DNA of 56,104 bases from Chitinophagaceae bacterium (GTDB lineage Bacteria; Bacteroidota; Bacteroidia; Chitinophagales; Chitinophagaceae): the NCBI GenBank assembly GCA_014379965.1, contig JACMKU010000142.1, positions 1 through 56,104 of the forward strand. Reading direction: 5' to 3'. The notes beneath the pieces are model-generated. The model was not told the origin of the DNA. It did no database searches and saw only the letters and a program-made list of their open reading frames with translations. Positions 26,994-35,427 of this stretch are shown here, piece after piece. The number at the start of each line of letters is the position of its first letter. Positions within the stretch are counted from its first letter, which is position 1. A program made the position numbers and the translations under genes.

Positions 26994-28103
26994 ATGAAAA
27001 AGTTCTATTACCTCGTGGCCGCTTCTGTATTCGTCGTACTGGTTGCAGCTAACCGAACAAACAAAAATCCTTACTGGTTTAAAAAGGGTGCGCCTTCCAT
27101 TCAATCCATTAGTGCGCTCGCATTCGGACCCGACGGCATTCTCTTCCTGGGCGATTCGAAATCGGCAGCGATCTTCGCTATCGATACACGAGATAAAACA
27201 GTAGTCGAAAAACCCGCAGCAGTCGAGATAAAGAATTTAGATCAAAAAATCGCCGCTTCATTAGGCACCGAAGCAAAGAATATCCGCATAGTGGATATCG
27301 CCGTCAATCCGATGTCAAAAAAGATTTACTGCGCGGTTCAAAGTAGTGATGGAACTCCTTTGTTGCTTGTGTTGGAGGGCGACAAGATTGTACCAGTCAA
27401 CCTAAAGGAAGTTGGCTTCAGCAGCGTATCGATAGCTAATCCTCCGGGAGATGAGGCGAAGGACAGAGGTGGAAGGCCATTGCGCGACCAGGTAATTTCT
27501 GATCTTGGATATGCAGGTGGCAGTGTGATGGTAAGCGGATTGTCGAACCAGGAGTTTAGTTCCACCTTCCGAAAAATTCCCTTCCCTTTTAACGATAAGC
27601 AGGAGCAGGCTTCCCTCGAGATTTATCATGCTGCTCACGGGCGGTATGAGACGAATGCTCCAATTCGCACGTTCACTACAGCTGAATTGAATGGCAAACA
27701 ATACCTCGTCGCAAGTTATACTTGCACACCGTTGGTATTATTCCCCCTTGATGAGTTAAAACCAGGCAAGCACGTAAAGGGACGCACAGTGGCGGAATTT
27801 GGGGCGGGTAATTCACCGATAGATATGGTCACGATCAAGAAGGATGGAAATTCTTATCTATTCATGGCCAATACAAACCGACCCGTAATGAGAGTGAATT
27901 ATAAATCGATGGAGACTTTCGAAGGCACGTTGACCGAGCCTATCAAGGAGAGCTATGCTACCGCTGGTGTTAACTTTGTAACACTCCCTACGGTAAACGT
28001 TTTGCAAATGGATAAACTGGACGATAACCAGGTGATCGTTCTTCAACGCAAGGCCAACGGGGATCTCGATCTTTGGACAGCACGTGGGGACAGATGGATC
28101 TAA
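26994..28103 (+). CDS. Secreted protein, probable beta-propeller
   Basis: The 369-residue protein starts at the ATG at 26994 (MKKFYYLVAASVFVVLVAA, an N-terminal signal or anchor). Repeated segments such as ISALAFGPDGILFLGDSKSAAIFAID, VDIAVNPMSKKIYCAV and GNSPIDMVTIKKDGNSYLFMAN (landmarks only) have the spacing of propeller blades. I do not recognise a named family. Its stop overlaps the start of the lipoprotein gene by one base, so the two form an operon and probably act together in the periplasm. The upstream 200 bases hold no clear promoter box; TAATTTG at 26902 is a near match. Confidence 0.75.
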   Translation: MKKFYYLVAASVFVVLVAANRTNKNPYWFKKGAPSIQSISALAFGPDGILFLGDSKSAAIFAIDTRDKTVVEKPAAVEIKNLDQKIAASLGTEAKNIRIVDIAVNPMSKKIYCAVQSSDGTPLLLVLEGDKIVPVNLKEVGFSSVSIANPPGDEAKDRGGRPLRDQVISDLGYAGGSVMVSGLSNQEFSSTFRKIPFPFNDKQEQASLEIYHAAHGRYETNAPIRTFTTAELNGKQYLVASYTCTPLVLFPLDELKPGKHVKGRTVAEFGAGNSPIDMVTIKKDGNSYLFMANTNRPVMRVNYKSMETFEGTLTEPIKESYATAGVNFVTLPTVNVLQMDKLDDNQVIVLQRKANGDLDLWTARGDRWI

Positions 28104-29218
28104 TGAAAAAAATATTTCTAAATAGCAAGATCAGGCTCTCACTAGCGAGCCTGATTTTTTTATTCCCGATTCCTGGTTGCGATGCGCCGGACAAGGTAAA
28201 CAATGCTGTTAACATAGAATGGGATAACGGTAAGGCCACCGGTCTGCATATACCTGGCAAATTAGTGTTTGGAGTACCAGCCGACTCTCTCGAAGATTTG
28301 GTTAAAGTGCATCTAAGCAACAGCGTCCAGCAATTGGCCATCTTAGGGGAATATCGAAAATCCGCGGGTGCAGTTCTCTTTGTTCCCTTGTTGCCATTCT
28401 CCCAGGGACTTAATTATGAGATTAGAATTAGAGGGAAGGCCGTTGCAAGCATTTCCATTCCGTCTCAGGAGTCGGCATCAAAACCCAATATTGTGGAAGT
28501 ATATCCTTCGGGTGATACGGTTCCTGAAAATCTACTAAAATTCTATGTCCAATTTTCACAGCCCATGAAGGACGGGGATGCACTGGAGCATATTCGATTT
28601 ACTAGAAATGACGACGATTCTGCAATGGACGTGTTTCTAGACCTACGCCCCGAACTTTGGAATAGCGAAAGAACAATTCTTACGCTTTGGCTCGACCCTG
28701 GGAGACTCAAGCGTGGACTCCAGCCCAATCAACGTGCGGGCACTCCGATCCGGGAAGGTAAGCGATATACACTTACCATTCTGGATACCTGGACTAGCGC
28801 AAACGGGAGAAAGTTGGAAAAAGGATTCAATAAATCATTTTATGTGGGTGGGCGTGACATGGAATCTCCAAGCATCGTGAAATGGAAAACCACTTTACCA
28901 AGGGCTAACTCGACCGACACTTTTAGGGTTGTATTTGGTGAGCCAATGGATCAATTGACCGCGATCAGAGCAGTTAGGATAATTAACGAGGAAGGAGAGC
29001 AAGTGCCTGGATCCATAAACCTCAATAGCGACGGCTCGGAATTTCATTTTATACCTGACGCTCCTTGGGTTCCAGGTTCATATGATCTCGATTGCCTGTC
29101 AATAATCGAGGATATTGCAGGAAACAATCTCAATAGATTATTTGACGCCGATTTGAGAACCGTTACAGATAATCCCAACGAAGGTCCAAGGATGAGTCGA
29201 TCCTTCATAGTACGGTAG
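28103..29218 (+). CDS. Lipoprotein with two SbsA/Big_5-type Ig-like domains
   Basis: The 371-residue protein starts at 28103 (TAATG overlap with the preceding gene). It has a lipoprotein signal ending IPGC. Two segments have the SbsA Ig-like pattern: PNIVEVYPSGDTVPENLLKF with FSQPM around residues 120-165, and PSIVKWKTTLPRANSTDTF with FGEPM around 258-290. Such domains occur in surface-exposed lipoproteins. The first codons also contain a perfect intrinsic-terminator sequence, described separately. Function is unknown. Confidence 0.78.
   Translation: MKKIFLNSKIRLSLASLIFLFPIPGCDAPDKVNNAVNIEWDNGKATGLHIPGKLVFGVPADSLEDLVKVHLSNSVQQLAILGEYRKSAGAVLFVPLLPFSQGLNYEIRIRGKAVASISIPSQESASKPNIVEVYPSGDTVPENLLKFYVQFSQPMKDGDALEHIRFTRNDDDSAMDVFLDLRPELWNSERTILTLWLDPGRLKRGLQPNQRAGTPIREGKRYTLTILDTWTSANGRKLEKGFNKSFYVGGRDMESPSIVKWKTTLPRANSTDTFRVVFGEPMDQLTAIRAVRIINEEGEQVPGSINLNSDGSEFHFIPDAPWVPGSYDLDCLSIIEDIAGNNLNRLFDADLRTVTDNPNEGPRMSRSFIVR
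28130..28161 (+). terminator. Intrinsic terminator inside the lipoprotein reading frame
   Basis: ATCAGGCTC (28130-28138) and GAGCCTGAT (28147-28155) form a perfect 9-bp stem with an 8-base loop, followed by seven T bases (28155-28161). It lies within the signal-peptide codons of the lipoprotein gene, 27-58 bases after the upstream gene's stop. It would end most transcripts of the upstream gene unless translation or a factor prevents folding. Confidence 0.75.
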
Positions 29219-29565
29219 CACGGCTACCGCTTATCACCACCCGGGTAATTATTCTACAAAATCATGTGCGCTTGGCTAGCCATGCAGCTTTCTGCATCCA
29301 CCCTTTAGTTAACCTGCTTTGTTGATTTCAACATTTTACGTTAAAAAAACCAGGAGATTCGGGGATAACGCACGATAACAATGCCTGGAGTAGGGAGAAT
29401 GAATGCCATGTGGCCAAAAGCGCTTTCACACAACGATTTGTGCTGAATACTGGTATTATTATTGGACTTCAAACTCGTAGTTAATCCGAACCTTTAGGTA
29501 GGTCCCTCAGTGCAGGCGGTAAACTATTAAGAAGAAACTAATTTCAAATCGTACTTTGTGACACC
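29219..29565. other. Non-coding stretch between lipoprotein and MEDS genes
   Basis: No gene was found. A 7-bp hairpin (CGGTAGC, ACG loop, GCTACCG; 29213-29229) spans the lipoprotein stop codon but lacks a T-run. TACTTTG at 29551 is a near match to a -7 box just before the MEDS start. Nothing else is recognised. Confidence 0.5.
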
Positions 29566-30201
29566 ATGCAGGAATCCATCATAGACAATACCCTTTGGCA
29601 ACAAGCCAATGTACAGTCCTTCTGGGGCGATATTGCTTGCTGTGATCACCTAGTTCAAATCTATGAGGATGAAAAAATATTCATCGATTCACTCGAAGGA
29701 TTTGCGGGTACGGGGATTCTCAACGGTGATAGTGTGATTGTAATTGGCACTTCATGTCATCTCAATGATCTGGAGAGTCGACTAAATAATCATGGATTTG
29801 ACCTCGATGCATTGAGGGCAAATGATCAGTTCATTCCTTTAAACGCGGAAGACCTTCTCTTAAAATTCATGGTAAATGGCTGGCCCGACGAAACCAGGTT
29901 TAATGAATGCGTCAAGCAGCTTTTTGTTCGTGCGCGAAGGGACGGAAGATCCGTTAGAGCGTTTGGTGAAATGGTTGCCATTCTTTGGTCAAAAGGTAAC
30001 AGGTCGGCAACGGCGAAACTTGAAGAGCTCTGGAATAGAGTATGTGCAACTGAGAAATTCTGCCTCTTCTGTGCCTATCCGAAAAATGGCTTTGCGAGCG
30101 ATGATCATTCTGCAATACCTCATATATGCACCGCGCACTCAAAGGAAATCGGCGGCTGGGCAAAATCATCCTCCGAGATCTTCTACAAGCACACAGCCTA
30201 A
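29566..30201 (+). CDS. MEDS domain-containing protein
   Basis: The 211-residue protein matches the MEDS (DcmR-like sensory) domain: DHLVQIYEDEKIFIDSLEGF near the N terminus, then GDSVIVIGTSCHLNDLESRL, then RAFGEMVAILWSKGN and FCLFCAYPK. In other bacteria MEDS domains are fused to anti-sigma-type ATPase, kinase or HTH domains; here the domain stands alone. A ligand-sensing role is inferred from the family. No partner gene is adjacent. Confidence 0.85.
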   Translation: MQESIIDNTLWQQANVQSFWGDIACCDHLVQIYEDEKIFIDSLEGFAGTGILNGDSVIVIGTSCHLNDLESRLNNHGFDLDALRANDQFIPLNAEDLLLKFMVNGWPDETRFNECVKQLFVRARRDGRSVRAFGEMVAILWSKGNRSATAKLEELWNRVCATEKFCLFCAYPKNGFASDDHSAIPHICTAHSKEIGGWAKSSSEIFYKHTA

Positions 30202-30240
30202 TTCGAAATTTTCAATCCCTCATTTTTATTTTAACACCTA

Positions 30241-31299
30241 TTAGTTGTTACTAACTTTAGGCGTCTTAACACCTAATGACTTTCTGATTTCCGGAGCTAC
30301 CTTCATTCCGAAAAGTTCAATAGACCGCATCATCTTTTTATGTGACATCGTGCCCACACTCATTTGAGCAAGAAACCGGTCGTGGCCGAATAGGTCATGT
30401 TCGTATAGAATTTTATCAATTACCTGTTGGGGGCTTCCAACCAGCAGTGCTCCTTTGGGGGATAGCATCATGTCGAACTGATGCCTGTTCATTGGTTGCC
30501 ATCCTCGTTCTCTTCCCAATTTCGTCATTACGTCCGCGTAAGAGGGATAGAATTCGTCAGCTGCTGCTTGTGAAGTGTCGGCTATGAAGGCGTGCGAATT
30601 GATGCCTACGGGCAATAGTTCTTCGCTATTGCCATCCTCTATTTGGCTAGTACGAAATAGCTCCACCAACGGCACAAATCGATCTGGAGTGCCTCCAATG
30701 ATCGCGAGAGCCATGGGTAACCGAAGTCTGGCTGCTCGCACTACGGATTCTGGGGTACCGCCGACGGCAACCCATATTGGTAGTTTTTCCTGGAAAGGTC
30801 GGGGATACACGCCACGGTTATCAATAGAGGCGCGGTGCTTCCCTTTCCATCTTATGAGTTCTCCCTCATTTAGCTTTGTAAGTAAGTCTAATTTTTCCTC
30901 GAACAACTCGTCGTAATCAAGTAAATCATAGCCAAACAACGGAAACGATTCTATGAACGAGCCTCGACCCGCCATGATTTCTGCGCGGCCATCCGCTAGT
31001 AAATCGATGGTGGAAAAGTCCTGGAATACCCTCACTGGGTCGTCGGAACTTAGTACGGTGACAGCACTTGAGAGTCTTATATTTTTTGTTACCATTGCTG
31101 CCGCGGCCAGTATGGTTGCGGGGGATGAGACGGCATAGTCTGGACGGTGATGTTCGCCTACCGCGAAAACATCGAGGCCTACCTCGTCGGCCAGTTTAAT
31201 TTCTTCGATGAGGTCCTTGATCCGTTGATGCGCTGTTACGATAGTACCCGAACCAGGGTCAGGTGTCATTTCTGCAAAAGTGTAGATGCCGAGGTCCAT
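30241..31299 (-). CDS. LLM class flavin-dependent oxidoreductase
   Basis: This 352-residue bacterial luciferase-like monooxygenase has IYTFAEM at the start, [18 protein letters not shown], the [19 protein letters not shown] segment and [13 protein letters not shown]. These fit the TIM-barrel flavoprotein fold that binds FMN or F420. The substrate cannot be named. It is convergent with the MEDS gene and followed upstream by a GTTATGG repeat. Confidence 0.92.
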   Translation of the reverse strand: MDLGIYTFAEMTPDPGSGTIVTAHQRIKDLIEEIKLADEVGLDVFAVGEHHRPDYAVSSPATILAAAAMVTKNIRLSSAVTVLSSDDPVRVFQDFSTIDLLADGRAEIMAGRGSFIESFPLFGYDLLDYDELFEEKLDLLTKLNEGELIRWKGKHRASIDNRGVYPRPFQEKLPIWVAVGGTPESVVRAARLRLPMALAIIGGTPDRFVPLVELFRTSQIEDGNSEELLPVGINSHAFIADTSQAAADEFYPSYADVMTKLGRERGWQPMNRHQFDMMLSPKGALLVGSPQQVIDKILYEHDLFGHDRFLAQMSVGTMSHKKMMRSIELFGMKVAPEIRKSLGVKTPKVSNN

Positions 31300-31330
31300 T
31301 AGAGGTTGCGGTGTTTAAGTTGCTGCCGTA

Positions 31331-31403
31331 AGTTACGAGTTATGGGTTATGGGTTCTCCAATTCGACTCAGTAACTCATAACACATAACTCGTAACCAGT
31401 AAC
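31331..31403. repeat. GTTATGG heptamer palindrome
   Basis: The left units AGTTACG, AGTTATG, GGTTATG and GGTTCTC (31331-31358) are matched by inverted units AACTCAT, AACACAT, AACTCGT and AACCAGT (31373-31400). The right arm encodes the last residues and stop codon of the small minus-strand gene. Confidence 0.8.
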
Positions 31404-31643
31404 ATTAAACACCAACCCAAAGGATCTCACAGCTAGCACCTCATTGGTCTCGGAGTCAGAAGCTATCTCCACATAGAATTCGCCAACTTTATAGAGAATA
31501 AAATACTTACCATTGTTTTCTTCATACGCCTCAAGGATTCCCTGTTCCCAGGTAATCGCTGTCTGCTCCTCACCGGAAAGGCTATTGAACTGGGAGATGT
31601 TCATAACCATATTTGATATTGTTTCTTGCATAGCGGGAGACAT
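31368..31643 (-). CDS. Small hypothetical protein
   Basis: A 91-residue protein (or 87 from the ATG at 31631) of unknown function. The body has a coherent pattern (LSGEEQTAITWEQGILEAY, KYFILYKVGEFYVEI, RSFGLV) that looks like a small alpha-beta domain. The final residues (TGYELCVMSY) and the stop are encoded by the right arm of the GTTATGG repeat, so the C terminus was probably set by repeat insertion. It is moderately likely to be real. Confidence 0.6.
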   Translation of the reverse strand: MSPAMQETISNMVMNISQFNSLSGEEQTAITWEQGILEAYEENNGKYFILYKVGEFYVEIASDSETNEVLAVRSFGLVFNVTGYELCVMSY

Positions 31644-32261
31644 GGAACAAACTTCACGCCAGTACGAAGATCAATATTTTCGATGGGGTCGTCTCGCGGG
31701 TCAAATACCCGCAATGCCTTTCCCTAAGGGAATAGAGGAGTTCGGATACAAGATATCTACCGTAAAATCGATTAGGTTTCCTGTATTCCATCTAAGTGCT
31801 AAGTAATATTTTCTACATTTCTCTCCGGGGAAATGGGTTTATTACACCAACACTCGTTTGCCTGCAGCGGGGGAAATGGTCAATTTTCATTGGGAAATGT
31901 GAATAAACATTGCAAGACAATGGAGGCTTGTGCATGCAAAAAAACGCAGAATTCGCCATGGTGGTACGTAGGCAATGTATAAATCTTACTGCATAAAGTA
32001 CCGACTTTCCACTTGCTTAAGCTCATTTTCCCTGAGGAAAATGCGATAATTCTCCTAAGGACTAGATATGTTGAAGTGGCCGTATACACTATGAAACGCT
32101 GAAAAACATACTGCGTTTTCATAGGGAAGGGGTCGAATTCCCTTCGGAAAAAGGCGATTTCCCTTGGGAAACGGAGCCAATCCGGTCAGTTTTCATTGGG
32201 AAACGCCTGGATCTTTCTAAAGAAAAAAATGTCGTACCCATTGTAGAAAGTTGAAATACTT
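31644..32261. other. Palindrome-rich non-coding stretch
   Basis: About 620 bases without a supported gene. At least six TTTCCC-n-GGGAAA type palindromes are spread through it: 31720-31732, 31816-31835, 32024-32043 (perfect 8-bp stem, 4-base loop), 32138-32149, 32158-32171 (perfect 6-bp) and 32189-32204. A 14-base direct repeat, TTTTCATTGGGAAA, occurs at 31884 and 32190. A further hairpin (ATGAAACGC with GCGTTTTCAT) lies at 32091-32121, and GCGGG/CCCGC at 31696-31712. The function is unknown; regulation of the SWIB gene is possible. Confidence 0.6.
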
Positions 32262-32269
32262 TATATTTG
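32262..32269 (+). promoter_or_regulatory. Promoter of the H1-like/SWIB gene
   Basis: TATATTTG is an exact -7 match. A TTG at 32241-32243 lies 18 bases further upstream, in the usual place of the Bacteroidota -33 box. The predicted leader is about 40 bases. Confidence 0.7.
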
Positions 32270-32315
32270 GTACTGAAAGAACTGAATACCCATTAAAAAT
32301 CTAAATTCAAAAATC

Positions 32316-32678
32316 ATGGCAAAAAAAACAGCTAAAAAAACCGCAAAGAAGGCAGCAAAGAAATCTGCTCCAAAAAAAGCAGCAAAGAAATCTGCTCCTA
32401 AGAAAGCAGCAAAAAAGAAATCAGCACGTAAACCTTCCGCAGCTTTCATGAAAGCGCTTACGCCTAGTGCAGCTCTGGCTGAAGTAATCGGAACAAAGGC
32501 AGTACCCCGCACAGAAGTAGTTAAGAAACTTTGGGTGTACATCAAAGCCAACAAACTACAGGACAAAACCAACAGACGTATGATCAATGCTGATGCTAAA
32601 CTGAAACCAGTTTTCGGTGGCAAAGGCCAGGTATCTATGTTTGACATGGCTAAGCATATTTCAAAGCACCTGAAATAA
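32316..32678 (+). CDS. Histone H1-like tail fused to SWIB/MDM2 domain
   Basis: The 120-residue basic protein begins with about 40 residues of AKK/APKK repeats like the C-terminal tail of histone H1 and Hc1/AlgP-type proteins. A SWIB domain follows (about 42-119): MKALTPSAALAEVIG, RTEVVKKLWVYIKANKL, DAKLKPVFGGK, FDMAKHISKHL. SWIB domains are chromatin-linked in eukaryotes, and the tail predicts strong DNA or RNA binding. The gene has its own promoter and a clear terminator, so it is a single transcription unit and likely well expressed. Confidence 0.92.
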   Translation: MAKKTAKKTAKKAAKKSAPKKAAKKSAPKKAAKKKSARKPSAAFMKALTPSAALAEVIGTKAVPRTEVVKKLWVYIKANKLQDKTNRRMINADAKLKPVFGGKGQVSMFDMAKHISKHLK

Positions 32679-32700
32679 AGTAAGTACTTTGTATAATGCT

Positions 32701-32733
32701 AAACGGGCTACTGAAAGGGGCTCGTTTTTTTTT
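32701..32733 (+). terminator. Intrinsic terminator of the SWIB gene
   Basis: AAACGGGCT (32701-32709) pairs with the stretch 32719-32727 (two G-U pairs) around a 9-base loop and runs into nine T bases (32725-32733). It lies 23 bases after the stop. Confidence 0.75.
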
Positions 32734-32746
32734 GCCCAGAAGTAGT

Positions 32747-32861
32747 TCACGCAAAGGCGCGAAGGCGCAGAGAATAGTGAGTGAGCAGCTCTTTTCAATG
32801 GCGTGCGATTATTTGGGTGCACTCACTATTCACCACTCACCACTCACACTCACGCTCACCT
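32747..32861. repeat. CGCAAAGGCG and CACTCAC repeat tracts
   Basis: CGCAAAGGCGCGAAGGCGCAG begins near 32750, with GTGAGTGAG near 32777. From 32820 the 7-mers CACTCAC, TATTCAC, CACTCAC, CACTCAC follow, the inverted form of the GTGARTG unit. The run reaches the TCA that is the stop codon of the S9 peptidase gene. Confidence 0.7.
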
Positions 32862-35252
32862 TTTCAATACCATCTCAAACAGCTTCAACACCCGCTTATA
32901 CTCATCCGTCCAGCTACTGGCTTCGACGAATGCATGGTCTTCCATTGGGTAGACGGCAAGTTCCCAGTTGTCTTTGCCTAATTCAATCAATCGCTGTGAC
33001 AGCTTAATAATATCCTGGAAGTGTACATTCACATCCACCATACCATGACACATTAATAGGTGGCCTTTCAGGCCTTCGGCAAAGTACAGTGGCGAACTCC
33101 TCCTGTAGGCAATGCTGTCTGTATAAGGCTCATTAAGTATGTTTGACGTGTACTGATGATTGTAGTTAGCCCAATCTGTCACCGAACGGAGGGCTCCACC
33201 GGCAGCATACACTTCGGGCTCAGTGAAAAGACCCATTAGCGTAATGAAACCTCCATAAGACCCCCCATAAATGCCAACATGTTTCGGATTTACGCCATGA
33301 TTCTTTACAAGCCAGTTGACACCATCCGTGTGATCACTGAGATCCTTGCCCCCCATATACCGATAGATCCCCGTTCTCCAGTCGCGCCCATACCCCGAGC
33401 TTCCCCGATAGTCGATATCGAGTACAACATACCCTTGATCCGCAAGCAGGTTATTGAACATATACTCACGGAAATACTGGCTCCACCATTTATGTGCATT
33501 CTGCAAATACCCGGCGCCATGCACAAAGATCACCGCCGGCTTGTTAGGGTGGGGGTTAGCCGGCTTATATAGTCTAGCATACACCATTGCTCCATCTCTC
33601 GCAGGAAAAGTCACCACTTCTGGTTCACGCCATGCATATGTTTTGAATTCGGCAGACTGCGCCATTGTAGTGACCTGCTCTATTTTACCGCCGGGTTTGT
33701 TTTCCTGTATGTACAGCTCCCATGGCTTGTTGCTGGAAGAATGTAAAATCGCAATGTGCTTTTCATCGCGCGATACGCTCACCTGGTTAGCACCAGGCAT
33801 CGATGTTATACGTTCCTTCTTTCCCGTTGCGACATTAAGACGAAAGAACTGCTGATCGCCAGGATGTATCTCGTTAGTGGTGATAAAGAAACTCTTCTTG
33901 TCGAGCGACAACTGGGCCTGTTGAACTTCGTAGTTGCCTGAGGTCAATGCCCTTCGTGTACCAGTGGCGACATTGATTGTGTAGAGATGCGAATATCCTG
34001 TAGTCTCGGACTGAAACCAATAGTTGTCTTCGTCCAACCAACCCAATCTTGGATTGCTTACTCCCGGTCCACCGATCCACGCTTCATCGCGTTGCCGGTC
34101 GATTAACTTCAATTGGCGGGTGGCAGTATCCCACCGAATCAACCACCTGTCCTTATTATCTGCGGAGCGCACATCAAAAGCCACGTGGGTTCCCTTGGGA
34201 GACCAGGATGTGCCGACAAAGACCACTTCACGATTTACATTTTTTTTCTTCCTTTCTTCCAGTTGCCTGGGATAGTCCTTTAGGTAGTCTGGAAGGTCAC
34301 GGATGCCTGGAATAGAGTCCGTCCTGACAACCCAGACGGTATCGTTTTCTCTATCGTAGATGAAGAACTCAGTAGTACTCTGCGGAGCGCCGACTTTTGT
34401 TCTTGCTGCTATGTCGGTTGTAAACCCACTTTCCGTGACATAATTGGGTACAATCGTTGTTTTGGCATTCGTCACCTGCTTTGTGAGGTTATAACTAATG
34501 TATCGACCATTGGGGCTAATGTTTAGTCCGGAAAGCGTTTTGTCTTCGATAGATATGTTGCGCAATTCTTTCGGCTTTGGAATTGACTTGGTGTATGCCT
34601 CGCCCTTTTCTCTTTTGTCCTTCCGTTCTTTAAGAACCTGGAAGTACTGTAATTGATCGTTCTTCATCCACTCTTCCTGTGGAATTGTGCCCGTCGTACT
34701 GGTTCTCGTTGTTGGTGTGGTAGACCGTTGTGCTCCATCCGCGGCACCGCGCAGGTGGGTAAGCTGGCGTGTCTCGCCTGTAATAATATCCCAGGCGTAA
34801 AGGTTCTGACCCCGATTGTATACAACTGCCGTCTCGTTGAACGAGAATCTTGGTGCGGATTCCGGATCGACTGTCTGGGTGATCCGGCGCAGCTTGTTAG
34901 TTTTTGTGTCCCCGATGAAGATATCGCCGTCCTTTGCAAACACGTATTGAGTGCGCGCAAGGTTATAGATATAATTGCCGGTGCCGTTGTAATTGTGTGT
35001 TTCTATTGGAATGGCCTTCATCGGCACTTTGTTTTGGAGGCTTATGTAATAGAGAGAATCGGAAATTGACTTGGTTGGATTCCAGTTGAAGTATAAGTAT
35101 TGCCCATCCTGGGTCCACGTAGGGTTCGTGGGCGATGTTCCGATCCACGATGCCTCCCGCATGATCTTTTCTACTGTTAGTTGGGCCGATATGGTGGGGG
35201 AGAGAGCAATAAGAAGAAGAAGGTAAAGGGCGGGAATCATTTTTCTTAGCAT
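32856..35252 (-). CDS. S9 family serine peptidase (DPP IV/prolyl oligopeptidase type)
   Basis: The 798-residue secreted enzyme has a signal peptide (about 1-23, ending TISA|Q), an N-terminal propeller, and an alpha/beta-hydrolase domain. The hydrolase has the nucleophile Ser665 in GGSYGG, Asp740 in GMVDVN and His773 in EDHAF. It should release dipeptides from peptides in the periplasm. The ATG at 35252 is chosen because it starts directly with the signal peptide. The residues YTSNILNEPY and the GTSPTN region are typical of Bacteroidota members. It is monocistronic between two repeat tracts. Confidence 0.93.
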   Translation of the reverse strand: MLRKMIPALYLLLLIALSPTISAQLTVEKIMREASWIGTSPTNPTWTQDGQYLYFNWNPTKSISDSLYYISLQNKVPMKAIPIETHNYNGTGNYIYNLARTQYVFAKDGDIFIGDTKTNKLRRITQTVDPESAPRFSFNETAVVYNRGQNLYAWDIITGETRQLTHLRGAADGAQRSTTPTTRTSTTGTIPQEEWMKNDQLQYFQVLKERKDKREKGEAYTKSIPKPKELRNISIEDKTLSGLNISPNGRYISYNLTKQVTNAKTTIVPNYVTESGFTTDIAARTKVGAPQSTTEFFIYDRENDTVWVVRTDSIPGIRDLPDYLKDYPRQLEERKKKNVNREVVFVGTSWSPKGTHVAFDVRSADNKDRWLIRWDTATRQLKLIDRQRDEAWIGGPGVSNPRLGWLDEDNYWFQSETTGYSHLYTINVATGTRRALTSGNYEVQQAQLSLDKKSFFITTNEIHPGDQQFFRLNVATGKKERITSMPGANQVSVSRDEKHIAILHSSSNKPWELYIQENKPGGKIEQVTTMAQSAEFKTYAWREPEVVTFPARDGAMVYARLYKPANPHPNKPAVIFVHGAGYLQNAHKWWSQYFREYMFNNLLADQGYVVLDIDYRGSSGYGRDWRTGIYRYMGGKDLSDHTDGVNWLVKNHGVNPKHVGIYGGSYGGFITLMGLFTEPEVYAAGGALRSVTDWANYNHQYTSNILNEPYTDSIAYRRSSPLYFAEGLKGHLLMCHGMVDVNVHFQDIIKLSQRLIELGKDNWELAVYPMEDHAFVEASSWTDEYKRVLKLFEMVLKR

Positions 35253-35292
35253 CCGAGAGGGGTTTTGTGTCCTAAATATAAAGAGCAACTGT

Positions 35293-35427
35293 CAATAGCC
35301 AATAGCCACTTGTCAATAAACAATTGGCAATAGACAATTTCCAATAGTCAAGTGTGGTCGAGCTTTGCCTATTGCCCATTGCCTATTGTCTATAGTCTAT
35401 TGTCTATAGCCTATTGGCGATTGCCTA
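35293..35427. repeat. CAATAGC heptamer palindrome
   Basis: Eight 7-mers (CAATAGC, CAATAGC, CACTTGT, CAATAAA, CAATTGG, CAATAGA, CAATTTC, CAATAGT) run from 35293 to 35348. Nine inverted 7-mers (TTGCCTA, TTGCCCA, TTGCCTA, TTGTCTA and so on) run from 35365 to 35427. The last unit contains the stop codon of the cytochrome-like gene. This is the longest heptamer array in the window. Confidence 0.88.

Noticed and set aside
29213..29229. CGGTAGC/GCTACCG hairpin at the lipoprotein stop considered as a terminator
   Set aside because: No T-run follows; kept only as a hairpin note.
31880..32122. An 80-codon minus-strand frame in the palindrome-rich region
   Set aside because: Its composition is irregular, it runs through the palindromes, and it has no motif or start context.
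35293..35427. The heptamer arrays considered as a CRISPR array
   Set aside because: Units are 7 bases, contiguous, degenerate and inverted between arms; there are no 20-40 base spacers and no cas genes.
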